A DNA stretch of 64,000 bases from UBA6623 sp965238125. GTDB lineage: Bacteria; Acidobacteriota; Terriglobia; Bryobacterales; UBA6623. Below the pieces are notes generated by a model. The model was not told the origin of the DNA. It saw only the letters and a program-made list of their open reading frames with translations, and did not search any database. Positions 36,677 to 44,904 of the stretch are shown one piece after another. A program made the position numbers and the translations under genes. The first letter of the stretch is position 1. The number at the start of each line of letters is the position of its first letter. Where the stretch lies: assembly GCA_965238125.1 (NCBI GenBank), contig OZ250179.1:5084001-5148000 (forward strand). The letters are read 5' to 3'.

Positions 36677-37282
36677 TCAAAATCGCCGGATCTTCACCTG
36701 CGCAACCAACTCGGCCTCGCTCACCCGATCGGCGGCGCGATCGAGCAACAGACTCCGCCGCGCCTCGAAGACAAGTTGCGAAGGCAAGCCCGCCGTGTCT
36801 TCCCAGGTGAAATGAAACAGCGCGATCACCAGCCCAACGTGCTCATCCGGCGGAATCGCTTCCAAACGCCCGGCCACTTCCACCAACAGCTCCAGGCCGA
36901 TTTTCTCGAGGTCGTCGACGCCCGCCCTCTTCTTCTTGTTGAGACTGCGCAGCTCGTCTTCGGAATACGCCGGACGAAAAGGGCTGACATTCGCCATCGG
37001 CACGACGTTGAGCTCAAAGAGAAAGACCGCCCCGAATTCTTCCAACCGCCCGCCCCGCACGCGTCCGATCATCCTCATCGGCGAGGCGTCGAAACGGCCG
37101 GCGATCGCGCGTTCGGTTGACCGCAACCCATCACGCACGTCGGCGGTGTCCTCCGGCATTTCCGCGCCGGCCGCGACGCTCAGCGCAAGTGTCGCGATCA
37201 CGGCGGTCAGAATGCCGCTGACAGCGAAGCGACGCCTCGGCCTCCCACGACCAATCGACACCTGGATAGTTCGGTGTGGCAT
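36677..37282 (-). CDS. Secreted protein of unknown function in a sigma-factor operon
   Basis: The 201 residues have an Arg-rich N-terminus and a signal-like hydrophobic segment (about 22-40, ending A-A-G-A-E). The mature part is mixed alpha/beta with R-M-I-G-R-V-R-G-G-R-L-E-E-F-G-A-V-F-L-F-E-L-N-V and L-E-A-I-P-P-D-E-H-V-G-L-V-I-A-L. I do not recognise a family. Its start lies 3 bases after the anti-sigma stop, so the two are almost certainly co-transcribed and it may be a sensor or target of that sigma system. Signs of transfer are absent. Confidence 0.75.
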   Translation of the reverse strand: MPHRTIQVSIGRGRPRRRFAVSGILTAVIATLALSVAAGAEMPEDTADVRDGLRSTERAIAGRFDASPMRMIGRVRGGRLEEFGAVFLFELNVVPMANVSPFRPAYSEDELRSLNKKKRAGVDDLEKIGLELLVEVAGRLEAIPPDEHVGLVIALFHFTWEDTAGLPSQLVFEARRSLLLDRAADRVSEAELVAQVKIRRF

Positions 37283-37285
37283 GCT

Positions 37286-37963
37286 CTACCTCGCGAACCC
37301 AACCGACCTTGCTTCCGCCGACAACGTATAAGCCAGCTCTTCGTACTCGGTTTTCAGAATTCGCCAAGCTTGCTCGCTTTCCCGACGCAGTTGCTCAACG
37401 GCGACCTTGCGACGCCGGTCCGACCGAGCTGATTCCCGAGACACGGATTCCGCCACCAGCCGAGTCACATGTTGCCGCAATTGCTCGTCGTGCTCGGCGA
37501 TCAACGCCGCCGCGACGGCACGCACCTGCTCGGGCGTCAGCTCGGCTACCGTTGGCGGCGATGGGGGGGCTTCCTCCACAACGGTGGATTCCGGCGCGGA
37601 GCCGAAGGCGACCTGCCAGCCTTCTTGATCGACGGTGAGAGAAGGCTGCACCGTCCACAGTCCGGCGAACAGGATGAACAAAGCCGCGGCCGCCCCAAAG
37701 CCAAAGCGCTCGGCCGGCGCCCAGATGGTTTGCCACAACCGGGCGGCCCGCGAGGGCTCAAACACTTTGTCGGAGACAAAAGCGATGCGGCGCGGAACTT
37801 CCTCCTCGGGGAGGCTCAGCAACGCCTTGTGAGTAATTTGCAATCGCTCGAGTTCTTGGCGGGCGTCCGCCGACGACTCGAGAAATGCTTCGACCTCGGC
37901 CCGCTGTTCGGGCGTCAGCTCATCGAACAGATAATCACGTAGATCATAAGGTGGCTTCGCCAT
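37286..37963 (-). CDS. Membrane anti-sigma factor (putative)
   Basis: The 225 residues begin with D-L-R-D-Y-L-F-D-E-L-T-P-E-Q-R-A-E-V-E-A-F-L, the helical anti-sigma N-terminus found next to ECF sigma genes. The zinc-binding H-x3-C-x2-C residues are absent. One membrane helix (about 90-107) separates it from a periplasmic part rich in helical Glu/Ala/Arg sequence, including R-R-K-V-A-V-E-Q-L-R-R-E-S-E-Q. It probably holds the sigma factor at the membrane. It starts 86 bases after the sigma stop and is followed at once by the secreted protein. Confidence 0.82.
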   Translation of the reverse strand: MAKPPYDLRDYLFDELTPEQRAEVEAFLESSADARQELERLQITHKALLSLPEEEVPRRIAFVSDKVFEPSRAARLWQTIWAPAERFGFGAAAALFILFAGLWTVQPSLTVDQEGWQVAFGSAPESTVVEEAPPSPPTVAELTPEQVRAVAAALIAEHDEQLRQHVTRLVAESVSRESARSDRRRKVAVEQLRRESEQAWRILKTEYEELAYTLSAEARSVGFAR

Positions 37964-38048
37964 CTTCCCGACCTCCTAAGCTTTCGACCACGGCGATCCG
38001 GCGACCGCCGCACTCGCGATTCGGACTCTCTCCGCCGTCGCGGCGTCG

Positions 38049-38603
38049 CTACTCGCTCGCCACCGGCGCCAAACTTTCCTTCAGCGCCTCGAAAGCGGTA
38101 TAGAGCCGCGACTTCACCGTCGACACCGGACAAGAGAGAATCTCCGCGATCTCGTGGAACTTGAAACCCTCGTACACCTTGAGCAGCACGGTTTCCCGCT
38201 GCTCGGGCGTCAACTGATCGAGGGCTCGTTCCACCATCAGGCTCCACTCGGCCGGGAAGGCCCGCGAGCCGCCCACGCTGACGACCCCGCCTTCGACGGC
38301 CTCGGGAATCTCCTCGTCGAGAAACCGGTTCGTCCGCCGGAACAACGAAACCGCCTCGTTGCGCGCAATGCGAAACAGCCACTGCGCGAAACGGTCGGGC
38401 TCCTTGAGCTGCGGCAGACCTTGGTAGGCCTTCAAGAATGTGTCCTGCGTGAGGTCAAGGGCGTCCTCGCGGTTGTGGAGTTGGCGCAACAAATAGTTGT
38501 AAACGCGTTTCTCCCAGTGCGAGACAAGGACGTTGTAGGCGTCCACGTCGCCCTTTTGGCTCCGCGGGATCAGGTCCCGGTCTTCGATTTCTCGGAAAAT
38601 CAA
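38049..38603 (-). CDS. ECF-type RNA polymerase sigma factor
   Basis: The 184 residues carry sigma region 2 (about 12-75; D-A-L-D-L-T-Q-D-T-F-L-K-A-Y, F-A-Q-W-L-F-R-I-A-R-N) and region 4 (about 125-178; L-T-P-E-Q-R-E-T-V-L-L-K-V-Y-E-G-F, S-T-V-K-S-R-L). It should direct transcription of its own operon with the anti-sigma gene. A TTG at 38603 is chosen because GGAGCG lies just upstream and the length then fits the family. An in-frame ATG at 38735 would add 44 residues that look untranslated. The organisation sigma, anti-sigma, secreted protein is a typical envelope-stress module. Confidence 0.88.
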   Translation of the reverse strand: MIFREIEDRDLIPRSQKGDVDAYNVLVSHWEKRVYNYLLRQLHNREDALDLTQDTFLKAYQGLPQLKEPDRFAQWLFRIARNEAVSLFRRTNRFLDEEIPEAVEGGVVSVGGSRAFPAEWSLMVERALDQLTPEQRETVLLKVYEGFKFHEIAEILSCPVSTVKSRLYTAFEALKESLAPVASE

Positions 38604-38784
38604 TTTCCGCTCCGAGCACCTAAGGAAGACGCCTCTGGAGGCGAAAAAGTCTGTCGGGAAGATAGACTCATCTGAAGTGTAACATTCTCGAAAAAACAAA
38701 TCTAGAGTTTTCAATGACTTAGCAAGTGGTCGCATTTTTTTTCGGGTTCTGTCGAAAAAAACGCTGTCTGGACCGTCTTACGTT

Positions 38785-38883
38785 ATGAGGCTGGTAGTCG
38801 ATTCGGCTGGCGGTCTCATCTCTTTGCGAACCCACAAGAGATCGGTGGCGTGGGAAAGTCGGCCCACGCCACTTTTCTTTTTT
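38785..38883 (+). ncRNA. Candidate small structured RNA ending in an intrinsic terminator
   Basis: On the plus strand there are, in order, ATGAG/CTCAT (38785-38819), ATCTCTT/AAGAGAT closing an 11-nt loop (38818-38842), and the perfect 10-bp stem GTGGCGTGGG/CCCACGCCAC (38845-38872) followed by TTTTCTTTTTTT. No protein-coding gene upstream on the plus strand could be the client of this terminator: the nearest upstream gene is on the other strand. A short transcript of about 100-130 nt starting near 38760-38785 is therefore inferred. No known RNA family could be named. Confidence 0.5.
38845..38883 (+). terminator. Intrinsic terminator
   Basis: A 10-bp perfect GC-rich stem with an 8-nt loop followed by eleven T in twelve bases. 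The complement has no T run, so it works in the plus direction only. Confidence 0.9.
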
Positions 38884-39094
38884 GGGGTCCGTTTTCCCCT
38901 CCCCTTCCGAAACACCCCATCGATTCTCCGCCCGGCGGCGGCCCTGTAACCAATTCGTAAGATACTGTTAAATAATGACTTGCCGTGGAAATGGAAGCCC
39001 TATCCCCTTGCCGGGTACGAGAAGAACCGACGATCGCGTAGAATCAAGAGCGGCCTGCCGGGCCCGCCCGTAGACGCCCCATCGGACACTTCTC

Positions 39095-40810
39095 ATGCCG
39101 GAACTCGATCGACGAAAATTCCTCCGCCTGCTCGGCGGCGCCTCGGCCTCCCTGCCCCTCGCGTGCGGCGCGGGCGACAGCGGATCCGACGCCGCCCCGC
39201 ATCCCAACATTATCTTGATCATGGCCGATGATCTCGGCTTCTCCGACATCGGCTGCTACGGAGGCGAGATCGAAACGCCCAATCTCGACCGCTTAGCCCA
39301 AGGCGGCGTCCGGCTGACGCAGTTCTATAACGCTGCTCGCTGCTGTCCCACTCGCGCCTCGCTGATGACGGGCCTTTACCAGCACCAAGCCGGAGTCGGC
39401 CACATGATGGAAGACTACGGGCTGCCCGGCTATCGCGGCGACTTGAGTCCAAGCTGCGTAACGATCGCCGAGGTTCTGCGGTCCGCCGGGTACACGACGT
39501 TGATGTCGGGCAAGTGGCACGTCACCACCCCGGACCCCTCCGCCAAGCACAACTGGCCGCGGCAACGGGGCTTTGACCGCTTTTACGGCACTATCCACGG
39601 GGCGGGCAGTTTCTACGACCCCGTCAGCTTGACCCGCGAAAACGAGGCGATCGAGCCCGAGCGCGACGACTACTACTACACCACCGCGATCGGCGACAAA
39701 GCCGTTGCCTACATCAATGAGTACGGCGGCACATGCGGTGGGGCATCCGGCGGCGCATCCGGGGGGGCATCCGGCGAGAATGCCAAGCCTTTTTTCCTCT
39801 ACACCGCTTTCACCGCGCCCCATTGGCCGCTGCATGCCCCCGACGACGCGATCAAAAAATACAAAGGCCGCTACGACCAAGGCTGGGACGCCCTGCGCGA
39901 CGAGCGCCGCCGCCGCATGATCGACATGGGCCTGATCGACGAGACCTGGCCGCTGACCCCGCGCGACGAGTCCGTACCGGCGTGGGAGAACGTCGAACAC
40001 AAAGAGTGGCACGCCCGCCGCATGGAAGTCTACGCCGCGCAAGTCGACCTGATGGACCAAGCCATCGGCAAGATCGTCGCCAAGGTCGAACAGATGGGCT
40101 TGTCGGAAAACACGCTCTTTCTCTTCCTCGCCGACAACGGTGGCTGCGCCGAGGAAATCCAGCCCCAATGGAAAGGCCTCCACTTCCCCTCGCACACCCG
40201 CGACGGCCGCGCCGTTCAACAAGACAACGATCCGGCCGTCATGCCGGGGCCCGAGGAGACCTATCAGAGCTACGGCGTGCCCTGGGCGAACGCAAGCAAT
40301 ACGCCGTTTCGTCTCTACAAACACTGGGTCCACGAAGGCGGCATCGCGTCCCCGCTAATCGCCTACCAACCCGGCGCGGTGAAACAAACCGGGCAACTGA
40401 ATAGTGAACCGAGCCACCTGATCGACATCATGGCGACTTGCGTCGATGTCGCGGGCGCCGACTACCCGACCGAGCACCGGGGCCATGCCATTACGCCGCT
40501 CGAAGGAAAGAGCCTGGCGCCGGTATTTGCAAGCGGCGAGCGCGAAAGTCACGAAGCGATCTTCTGGGAACACGAAGGCAACCGCGCCATCCGCCAAGGC
40601 AAGTGGAAACTCGTCTCGCGCTACAACGAGCAGGAAAGGCGCGACGGGCCGTGGGAGCTTTACGACATTGACGCCGACCGCACCGAGATGAACAACCTCG
40701 CCGCCGACCGGCCCGAGCGCATCGCCGCCATGGCCGGCGTCTACGAAGCCTGGGCCGCGAGGTCGTTGGTGGTTCCCTGGCGTTCGTGGGAAAAACCGGA
40801 ACAGGCCTGA
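39095..40810 (+). CDS. Type I sulfatase (arylsulfatase family), exported
   Basis: The 571 residues start with a Tat-like R-R-K-F-L-R-L-L-G-G signal. The alkaline-phosphatase-fold core begins I-I-L-I-M-A-D-D-L-G-F-S with two metal-binding Asp. The sulfatase signature C-C-P-T-R-A-S-L-M-T-G places the formylglycine Cys near residue 83. G-K-W-H occurs near 139 and L-A-D-N-G-G-C near 345. It hydrolyses sulfate esters, probably from polysaccharides, in the periplasm. An unusual Gly-Gly-Ala-Ser triplet repeat (about 210-228) interrupts the domain. No sulfatase-maturase gene is in the window. Confidence 0.93.
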   Translation: MPELDRRKFLRLLGGASASLPLACGAGDSGSDAAPHPNIILIMADDLGFSDIGCYGGEIETPNLDRLAQGGVRLTQFYNAARCCPTRASLMTGLYQHQAGVGHMMEDYGLPGYRGDLSPSCVTIAEVLRSAGYTTLMSGKWHVTTPDPSAKHNWPRQRGFDRFYGTIHGAGSFYDPVSLTRENEAIEPERDDYYYTTAIGDKAVAYINEYGGTCGGASGGASGGASGENAKPFFLYTAFTAPHWPLHAPDDAIKKYKGRYDQGWDALRDERRRRMIDMGLIDETWPLTPRDESVPAWENVEHKEWHARRMEVYAAQVDLMDQAIGKIVAKVEQMGLSENTLFLFLADNGGCAEEIQPQWKGLHFPSHTRDGRAVQQDNDPAVMPGPEETYQSYGVPWANASNTPFRLYKHWVHEGGIASPLIAYQPGAVKQTGQLNSEPSHLIDIMATCVDVAGADYPTEHRGHAITPLEGKSLAPVFASGERESHEAIFWEHEGNRAIRQGKWKLVSRYNEQERRDGPWELYDIDADRTEMNNLAADRPERIAAMAGVYEAWAARSLVVPWRSWEKPEQA

Positions 40811-40884
40811 CCGCCTGAACGACTTGTCTCATTCTTGGGGTCCACTCCCCTTCGCCAGTGACTTGGCCGGGTGAGTCGAGCGAA

Positions 40885-41136
40885 CTACTGATGGGCTTCG
40901 TAGTAGGAGCGCAGAATGGCGTTAATCCGGCTCTGGTAGCCCTTGCCCTGGCCCTTTAGCCAGCCCAGAACATCGGCGTCCAGCCGTATCGTTAGCTGTT
41001 TTTTTCCAGGCGGCGTCACGACCCGCGCATCCCGAAAAAATGCCTCATCCAGTTCGGGGATATCACTGTAATCGATATCCTTGTCGCCCATTGCGTCAAG
41101 ACGCTTCAAGTCGCTCTTTGTACGTTTTTTGCTCAC
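40885..41136 (-). CDS. brnA: BrnA-type antitoxin
   Basis: The 83 residues are a small DNA-binding antitoxin. An acidic N-terminal part (D-I-D-Y-S-D-I-P-E-L-D-E-A-F-F) that clamps the toxin precedes a ribbon-helix-helix C-terminus with K-K-Q-L-T-I-R-L-D-A-D-V-L-G-W-L-K and G-Y-Q-S-R-I-N-A-I-L-R. It should neutralise BrnT and repress the operon. It overlaps the toxin gene by 41 bases, the usual brnTA order. Confidence 0.92.
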   Translation of the reverse strand: MSKKRTKSDLKRLDAMGDKDIDYSDIPELDEAFFRDARVVTPPGKKQLTIRLDADVLGWLKGQGKGYQSRINAILRSYYEAHQ

Positions 41137-41371
41137 GGCTATTGGCCTTTCTCATCGAAATAATCCGCGTGTTCTCGCCGCGCGGCGTGTGCGCAATGAC
41201 CACGGTGCGACCCTCAAGCCGGCCCAGTGTGACAAAGCGCGGCTCGCCGTAGTCGTAACGCGCATCTTCAAACGTCATGCACTCCCCGGAAAACACGGTT
41301 TCCGCATCTTCAAAGCTCAAGCCGTGGTCGCTGAAGTTGGTCTGTTTCTTTTCTTCGTCCCACTCCAACAC
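41096..41371 (-). CDS. brnT: BrnT-type ribonuclease toxin
   Basis: The 91 residues match BrnT: W-D-E-E-K-K-Q-T-N-F-S-D-H-G-L-S-F-E-D-A at the N-terminus, then F-S-G-E, D-Y-G-E-P-R-F-V-T-L-G-R-L-E-G-R and I-I-S-M-R-K-A-N-S-R-E. BrnT is a RelE-fold endoribonuclease that stops growth when freed from BrnA. The set appears complete. It stands between the sulfatase and a damaged lipoprotein gene, with no other mobile marker nearby. Confidence 0.93.
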   Translation of the reverse strand: MLEWDEEKKQTNFSDHGLSFEDAETVFSGECMTFEDARYDYGEPRFVTLGRLEGRTVVIAHTPRGENTRIISMRKANSREQKTYKERLEAS

Positions 41372-41470
41372 GGACTATGAGTCTTTCATTTGTAACTACA
41401 AGCGTAACTACCAATTAACGACTTGTCAAGGTTCTTGTGTTTCGCTTTTTAGTCGCTATCGAGCGCCGCG

Positions 41471-41497
41471 GACGTGGCGTGAGGCTCCAGCCTTGCC
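41471..41497 (+). repeat. GACGTGGCGTGAGGCTCCAG repeat, copy 1 of 3
   Basis: Continues CCTTGCC. Other copies are at 55453-55500 and, with variants, at 53635-53682. Confidence 0.75.
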
Positions 41498-41615
41498 GGT
41501 TCGCCAGTTCTCGCGAACTCGGTCAAACGAACCGACGAATCGGTTCGCGGCAAGCTTGGACGCTCGCGCCACATCTGCGGCGGGCCGACGAGGTGAAAGA
41601 GAAATTCATTCGGCC

Positions 41616-42149
41616 CTACAGCCGAAACCCCAGGCTCGTCACCAGAATCCCCAATTCGAAATCCTTCCACCGCTGCCCGCGGACAGGAACCACCTCAATC
41701 GCGATTTCGCTGTCGCTCTCCCAAGGGAGACTGCCGTCCTTGACGTCCTGCTCTAAACGATGACGACCCGGCTCGTCATAGGTGAACGTCCCAAAGCGCT
41801 CCCCGTTGACATCGATATTCAGTCAAACCTCCCCCGCCTTTTCGACCAAGTCGGTGGTCAACTCAAAGTCCAGGTGAAACTTCAGCGGATAGTAAGGAGG
41901 CACAAGAACCCGAAAAACCCCGCGCTTCTCCACCCAGCGCTTCGTGTCCGAATGCACTTCCCAGACACCCGATACCAGATAGCGTTCGACATCGGGCCGG
42001 CGCATCTCGACCCACGAGTCGAGCGGCTCGGGAAACGGCGAAACCCAGCGTTCTTCGATGGGCGGCGGATGAACCACGACGTCGTCTCGGCAAGCGCAAA
42101 GGACCGCCGTTACAAAAACCGCTAAGCCGACTGCGAACCGTTTCCGCAT
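41616..42149 (-). pseudogene. Putative lipoprotein gene interrupted by an in-frame TGA
   Basis: From ATG 42149, a signal with lipobox (V-L-C-A-C-R at about 16-21) opens a frame of 108 residues stopped by TGA at 41823-41825. The same frame then continues without a stop for 68 residues to a TAG at 41616, with sensible composition (L-N-I-D-V-N-G-E-R-F-G-T-F-T-Y-D-E-P-G). The TGA stands where E-V-[W]-L-N-I would read naturally, so a TGG-to-TGA change is likely. The family is not recognised; the second half resembles a small beta-sandwich. It may be a pseudogene, a read-through gene or a base-calling error. Confidence 0.6.
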
Positions 42150-42159
42150 ATCCAGCTGG

Positions 42160-42221
42160 TAGAGACCGGTACTCGTGCCTGTCCTAGTCCACAGTTGAGA
42201 CAAGCTCTCAGCTTGTCTCGC
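42160..42221. repeat. Twin-hairpin element, copy 3 of 3
   Basis: Stem 1 is GACCGGTACTCGTGCCTGTC; linker CCTAGTCCACAGTTGA; stem 2 is GACAAGCTCTCAGCTTGTC. It is between the lipoprotein start and the epimerase stop. Confidence 0.85.
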
Positions 42222-42244
42222 TTCAACCCGCCCCAATGGAAGTA

Positions 42245-43228
42245 TCAGGGCAGCCCCAACGACGCCAATAGCTCCTCTTCCCACGAAACATCGGGCTCTT
42301 TTCGCACACCCTCGCGCCGATACCAAGCGAAGCTGTCGGCAAGACCCTCCTCGAAATCCCGCGCCTCGAAGCCTAACTCGTCACGCGCCCGCTCGGTCTT
42401 CTGCGTGATCGGGGGCATGTCGAAATACTGCGCGAAATAGTAAGGCGGTTCGAAAACCCCGCCGCCCCGAGCCATCAACGTCTCGCGCGGCACGAAAACC
42501 AGCCGCAGCTCCACACCCGCCACCCGCGCCAACGTCCTCACCAGCTCCTCCTGCGTCACCGCGCCGGCGTGGGCGATGTTGTACGAACGCCCGACGGCTT
42601 GATCCGACTCCGCCGCCAAGATCGACGCCCGCGCGAAGTCATCCGCATGAATGAACTGCATCAAGCGCGAACCGTCCCCGGGGACGATGATCCTCCTCGA
42701 CGCGAGCAGGCGGTCCCAAAAGAAAGCCTCGCGATAGAAGGGATTCTCGGGGCCGTATATATAAGGTGGCCGCAAGGTGACCGCCGGAAAGCCGTTTTCA
42801 GCGTGGAGGCGTAATAGCGCCCGCTCGCTCTCGGCCTTGTTGCGAACGTAATCGTCGGGATGATCGGGAGCCGCCAACGGCGCGTCTTCATCCGCTTCCT
42901 GAACGTCGCCGTAGGCCGCCACACTCGACGTAAAGACGTAACGTTTCACGCCTTCACACGCGAGCGCCGCCGCCGTCACCTGCTCCGCCGTAGTGCCGCG
43001 TTGCCAATCGTAGACGTTGTCATACACGATGTCGAAATCGCGCCCGGCCAAGGCCGCCCGCACCCCGGCCGTGTCATTGCGGTCGCAACGAATCGAAGCG
43101 ACACGATCACCAAACGGAGTCGTCTCGGCGCGGTGCAAGATCGTCACCTCGTCGCCCCGCTCGAGCAAGCGGCGCACCAAGGCCCGTCCGATAAAGAGGG
43201 TTCCGCCGATTACTAGAACGCGCGCCAT
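42245..43228 (-). CDS. NAD-dependent epimerase/dehydratase-like protein
   Basis: The 327 residues are an extended SDR. The N-terminus has V-I-G-G-T-L-F-I-G-R-A-L for NAD(P) binding, V-F-T-S-S-V-A-A-Y-G is the Ser region, and D-D-Y-V-R-N-K contains the catalytic Tyr and Lys. The late part resembles nucleotide-sugar epimerases or the CSP41-like group. The substrate is unknown. It is divergent from the phosphatase-like gene, with a gap of only 59 bases between starts, so the two may share a regulatory region. Confidence 0.85.
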   Translation of the reverse strand: MARVLVIGGTLFIGRALVRRLLERGDEVTILHRAETTPFGDRVASIRCDRNDTAGVRAALAGRDFDIVYDNVYDWQRGTTAEQVTAAALACEGVKRYVFTSSVAAYGDVQEADEDAPLAAPDHPDDYVRNKAESERALLRLHAENGFPAVTLRPPYIYGPENPFYREAFFWDRLLASRRIIVPGDGSRLMQFIHADDFARASILAAESDQAVGRSYNIAHAGAVTQEELVRTLARVAGVELRLVFVPRETLMARGGGVFEPPYYFAQYFDMPPITQKTERARDELGFEARDFEEGLADSFAWYRREGVRKEPDVSWEEELLASLGLP

Positions 43229-43287
43229 GGGTTTTACCTGGGAACCGCCCGCGAGTTCGCCGCCGGCTTTCTGTTAATCTAGCACTG

Positions 43288-44901
43288 GTGCCGAGCTTGA
43301 GCGGACGCCGGTCTCCGGTCAAACCCTTCTACCTGTTGCTGGCGCTTGTGGTCGCGCTTGCGCTCCCCGGCAAACTCCTCGCCGAACGCCCTCACTTGTT
43401 CGTTCTCGTCGTCTTCGAACAATTTCGGGCCGACTATCTCGAACTCTATCGCACCGGTTTTTCCGACAACGGCTTCGGACGCCTATTGCGCGAAGGGGCG
43501 GTCTTCCCGCGCTGCCGTTTCGATCACCTGACGACGCTGGCCGCCCCCAATGCCGCCGTCCTCGCCACCGGCGCTTATCCCGAGAGCAACGGCATCGTCG
43601 GCAACCTTTGGTACGACCGCGCGGGACAGAACGTCGTCGACGCAATCGGGGCGGGCGCCGCCGAGGGTGTCTCTCTAAAGCATCTGATCGGCTCGACGCC
43701 GGCCGACGAATTGAAACTCGCCACCGCCGGTCGTTCGCGCGTCATCGCGGTTTCCGACCGCGCCGCGCCCGCCGTCTTGTTAGCCGGCCGACGGCCCGAC
43801 GCCTGCTATTGGATGAACGACGAGGCGCGCTTCACCTCCGCCCCGTATTACAGTTCGGAAACAGCACCGTGGATGGAGGCGTTCAACCAAGCCAGGCCCC
43901 CGCTGCGTCATTTGGGAGCGGCCTGGAGGGCCGTCGGAGCCGACCCAAACGCCCCGCCGTTACGAACCCTCGGCAGCCGCGACCGCGAAAGATTCAAGGA
44001 ATTCCTCGCCCTTTACCGCGCCTCGCCCTTTGCCGCCGATGACGTTTTCGCCCTAGCTCGGCGGGCCGTCGAGGCCGAAAACCTCGGCGCCGGCAACTAC
44101 ACGGACCTGCTGATTGTCCACGTCGGCGCCCCGGCCTACTTGGCGCGTGAAACCGGGGCCTTTTCGCCTTTGATGCGTGATATGGTTCTGCGGCTCGACC
44201 GCGCGCTCGGCGGGTTCCTCGACTACCTCGACGAGCAAGTCGGACTCGATCGCACCAGCCTCGTTGTCACCGCGTTGCACGGCATTCCGCCCTTGCCCGA
44301 AGCGGCGCAAGCCGCCGGGTTGCCCGCCGGGCGCGTCAACGGGGAACAGATCGTCGCGGCCGTCGACCGCGCCCTGGACCAAGAGTTCGGAGTGGATCTT
44401 TTCGTCGAAAAGTACATCTACCCCTCGCTCTACCTCAACCCCAAAGCCGCGGCCTTGCCGGGCGCGCAACGTCGCGAGGCCCTCGAAGCCGCCGGAATAG
44501 CCGCGCTCGAGATCGACGGCGTCGCGGGCTATTTCGCGCCGGGCATCGGCGCCGTTCCCGCCGGATTGCGCGCCCCGTTTGAGAGAGCCCGCCACGCGGC
44601 CCGCGCCGGTGATCTGCTGTTAGCTTACGAACCCTATTTCGTCGAAGACTTCGCCGAGGGGCGCGGCACGAGTTCCGGCTCGCCCTACCCCTATGACACC
44701 GACGTGCCGTTGATCTTCTTCGGAAAGGGTTTCAGGCCCGGGCGCTTTCCCGAGCCGGCCGACGCCGCTTCGATCGCCCCGACCATCTCAGCCGTCCTCG
44801 AAATCGCCGCCCCGTCGCTCGCGCGAGCCCCCGTCTTGCACCAAGCCCTCAAGACCGGCGAGGAAGAGAGCGCCCTGGTAGGTCCGCCCGCCCCGGAATA
44901 A
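43288..44901 (+). CDS. Alkaline-phosphatase-superfamily protein with altered metal ligands (likely inactive)
   Basis: The 537 residues from a GTG start have a signal peptide (about 13-32) and a fold resembling PafA-type phosphatases and phosphodiesterases: V-V-F-E-Q-F-R-A-D-Y-L, N-G-I-V-G-N-L-W-Y-D-R and Y-P-Y-D-T-D-V-P-L-I-F-F-G align well. The expected catalytic residues do not: the first metal Asp is Glu44, the Thr nucleophile region reads L-T-T-L-A-A-P-N-A, the middle D-x3-H is A-P-A-Y-L-A-R, the D-H pair is A-L-H-G, and the last His is Asp. It is probably a pseudoenzyme or binds something else. The stop is 3 bases before pyrD. Confidence 0.75.
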   Translation: MPSLSGRRSPVKPFYLLLALVVALALPGKLLAERPHLFVLVVFEQFRADYLELYRTGFSDNGFGRLLREGAVFPRCRFDHLTTLAAPNAAVLATGAYPESNGIVGNLWYDRAGQNVVDAIGAGAAEGVSLKHLIGSTPADELKLATAGRSRVIAVSDRAAPAVLLAGRRPDACYWMNDEARFTSAPYYSSETAPWMEAFNQARPPLRHLGAAWRAVGADPNAPPLRTLGSRDRERFKEFLALYRASPFAADDVFALARRAVEAENLGAGNYTDLLIVHVGAPAYLARETGAFSPLMRDMVLRLDRALGGFLDYLDEQVGLDRTSLVVTALHGIPPLPEAAQAAGLPAGRVNGEQIVAAVDRALDQEFGVDLFVEKYIYPSLYLNPKAAALPGAQRREALEAAGIAALEIDGVAGYFAPGIGAVPAGLRAPFERARHAARAGDLLLAYEPYFVEDFAEGRGTSSGSPYPYDTDVPLIFFGKGFRPGRFPEPADAASIAPTISAVLEIAAPSLARAPVLHQALKTGEEESALVGPPAPE

Positions 44902-44904
44902 CTC

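Larger units (their letters stand above)
38604..39094. other. Divergent gap between the sigma gene and the sulfatase, holding a small-RNA candidate
   Basis: The left third is AT-richer than its surroundings (38640-38765) and should contain the sigma-operon promoter. The middle holds three stem-loops ending in an intrinsic terminator (38785-38883). The right part shows nothing recognisable. Confidence 0.5.
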
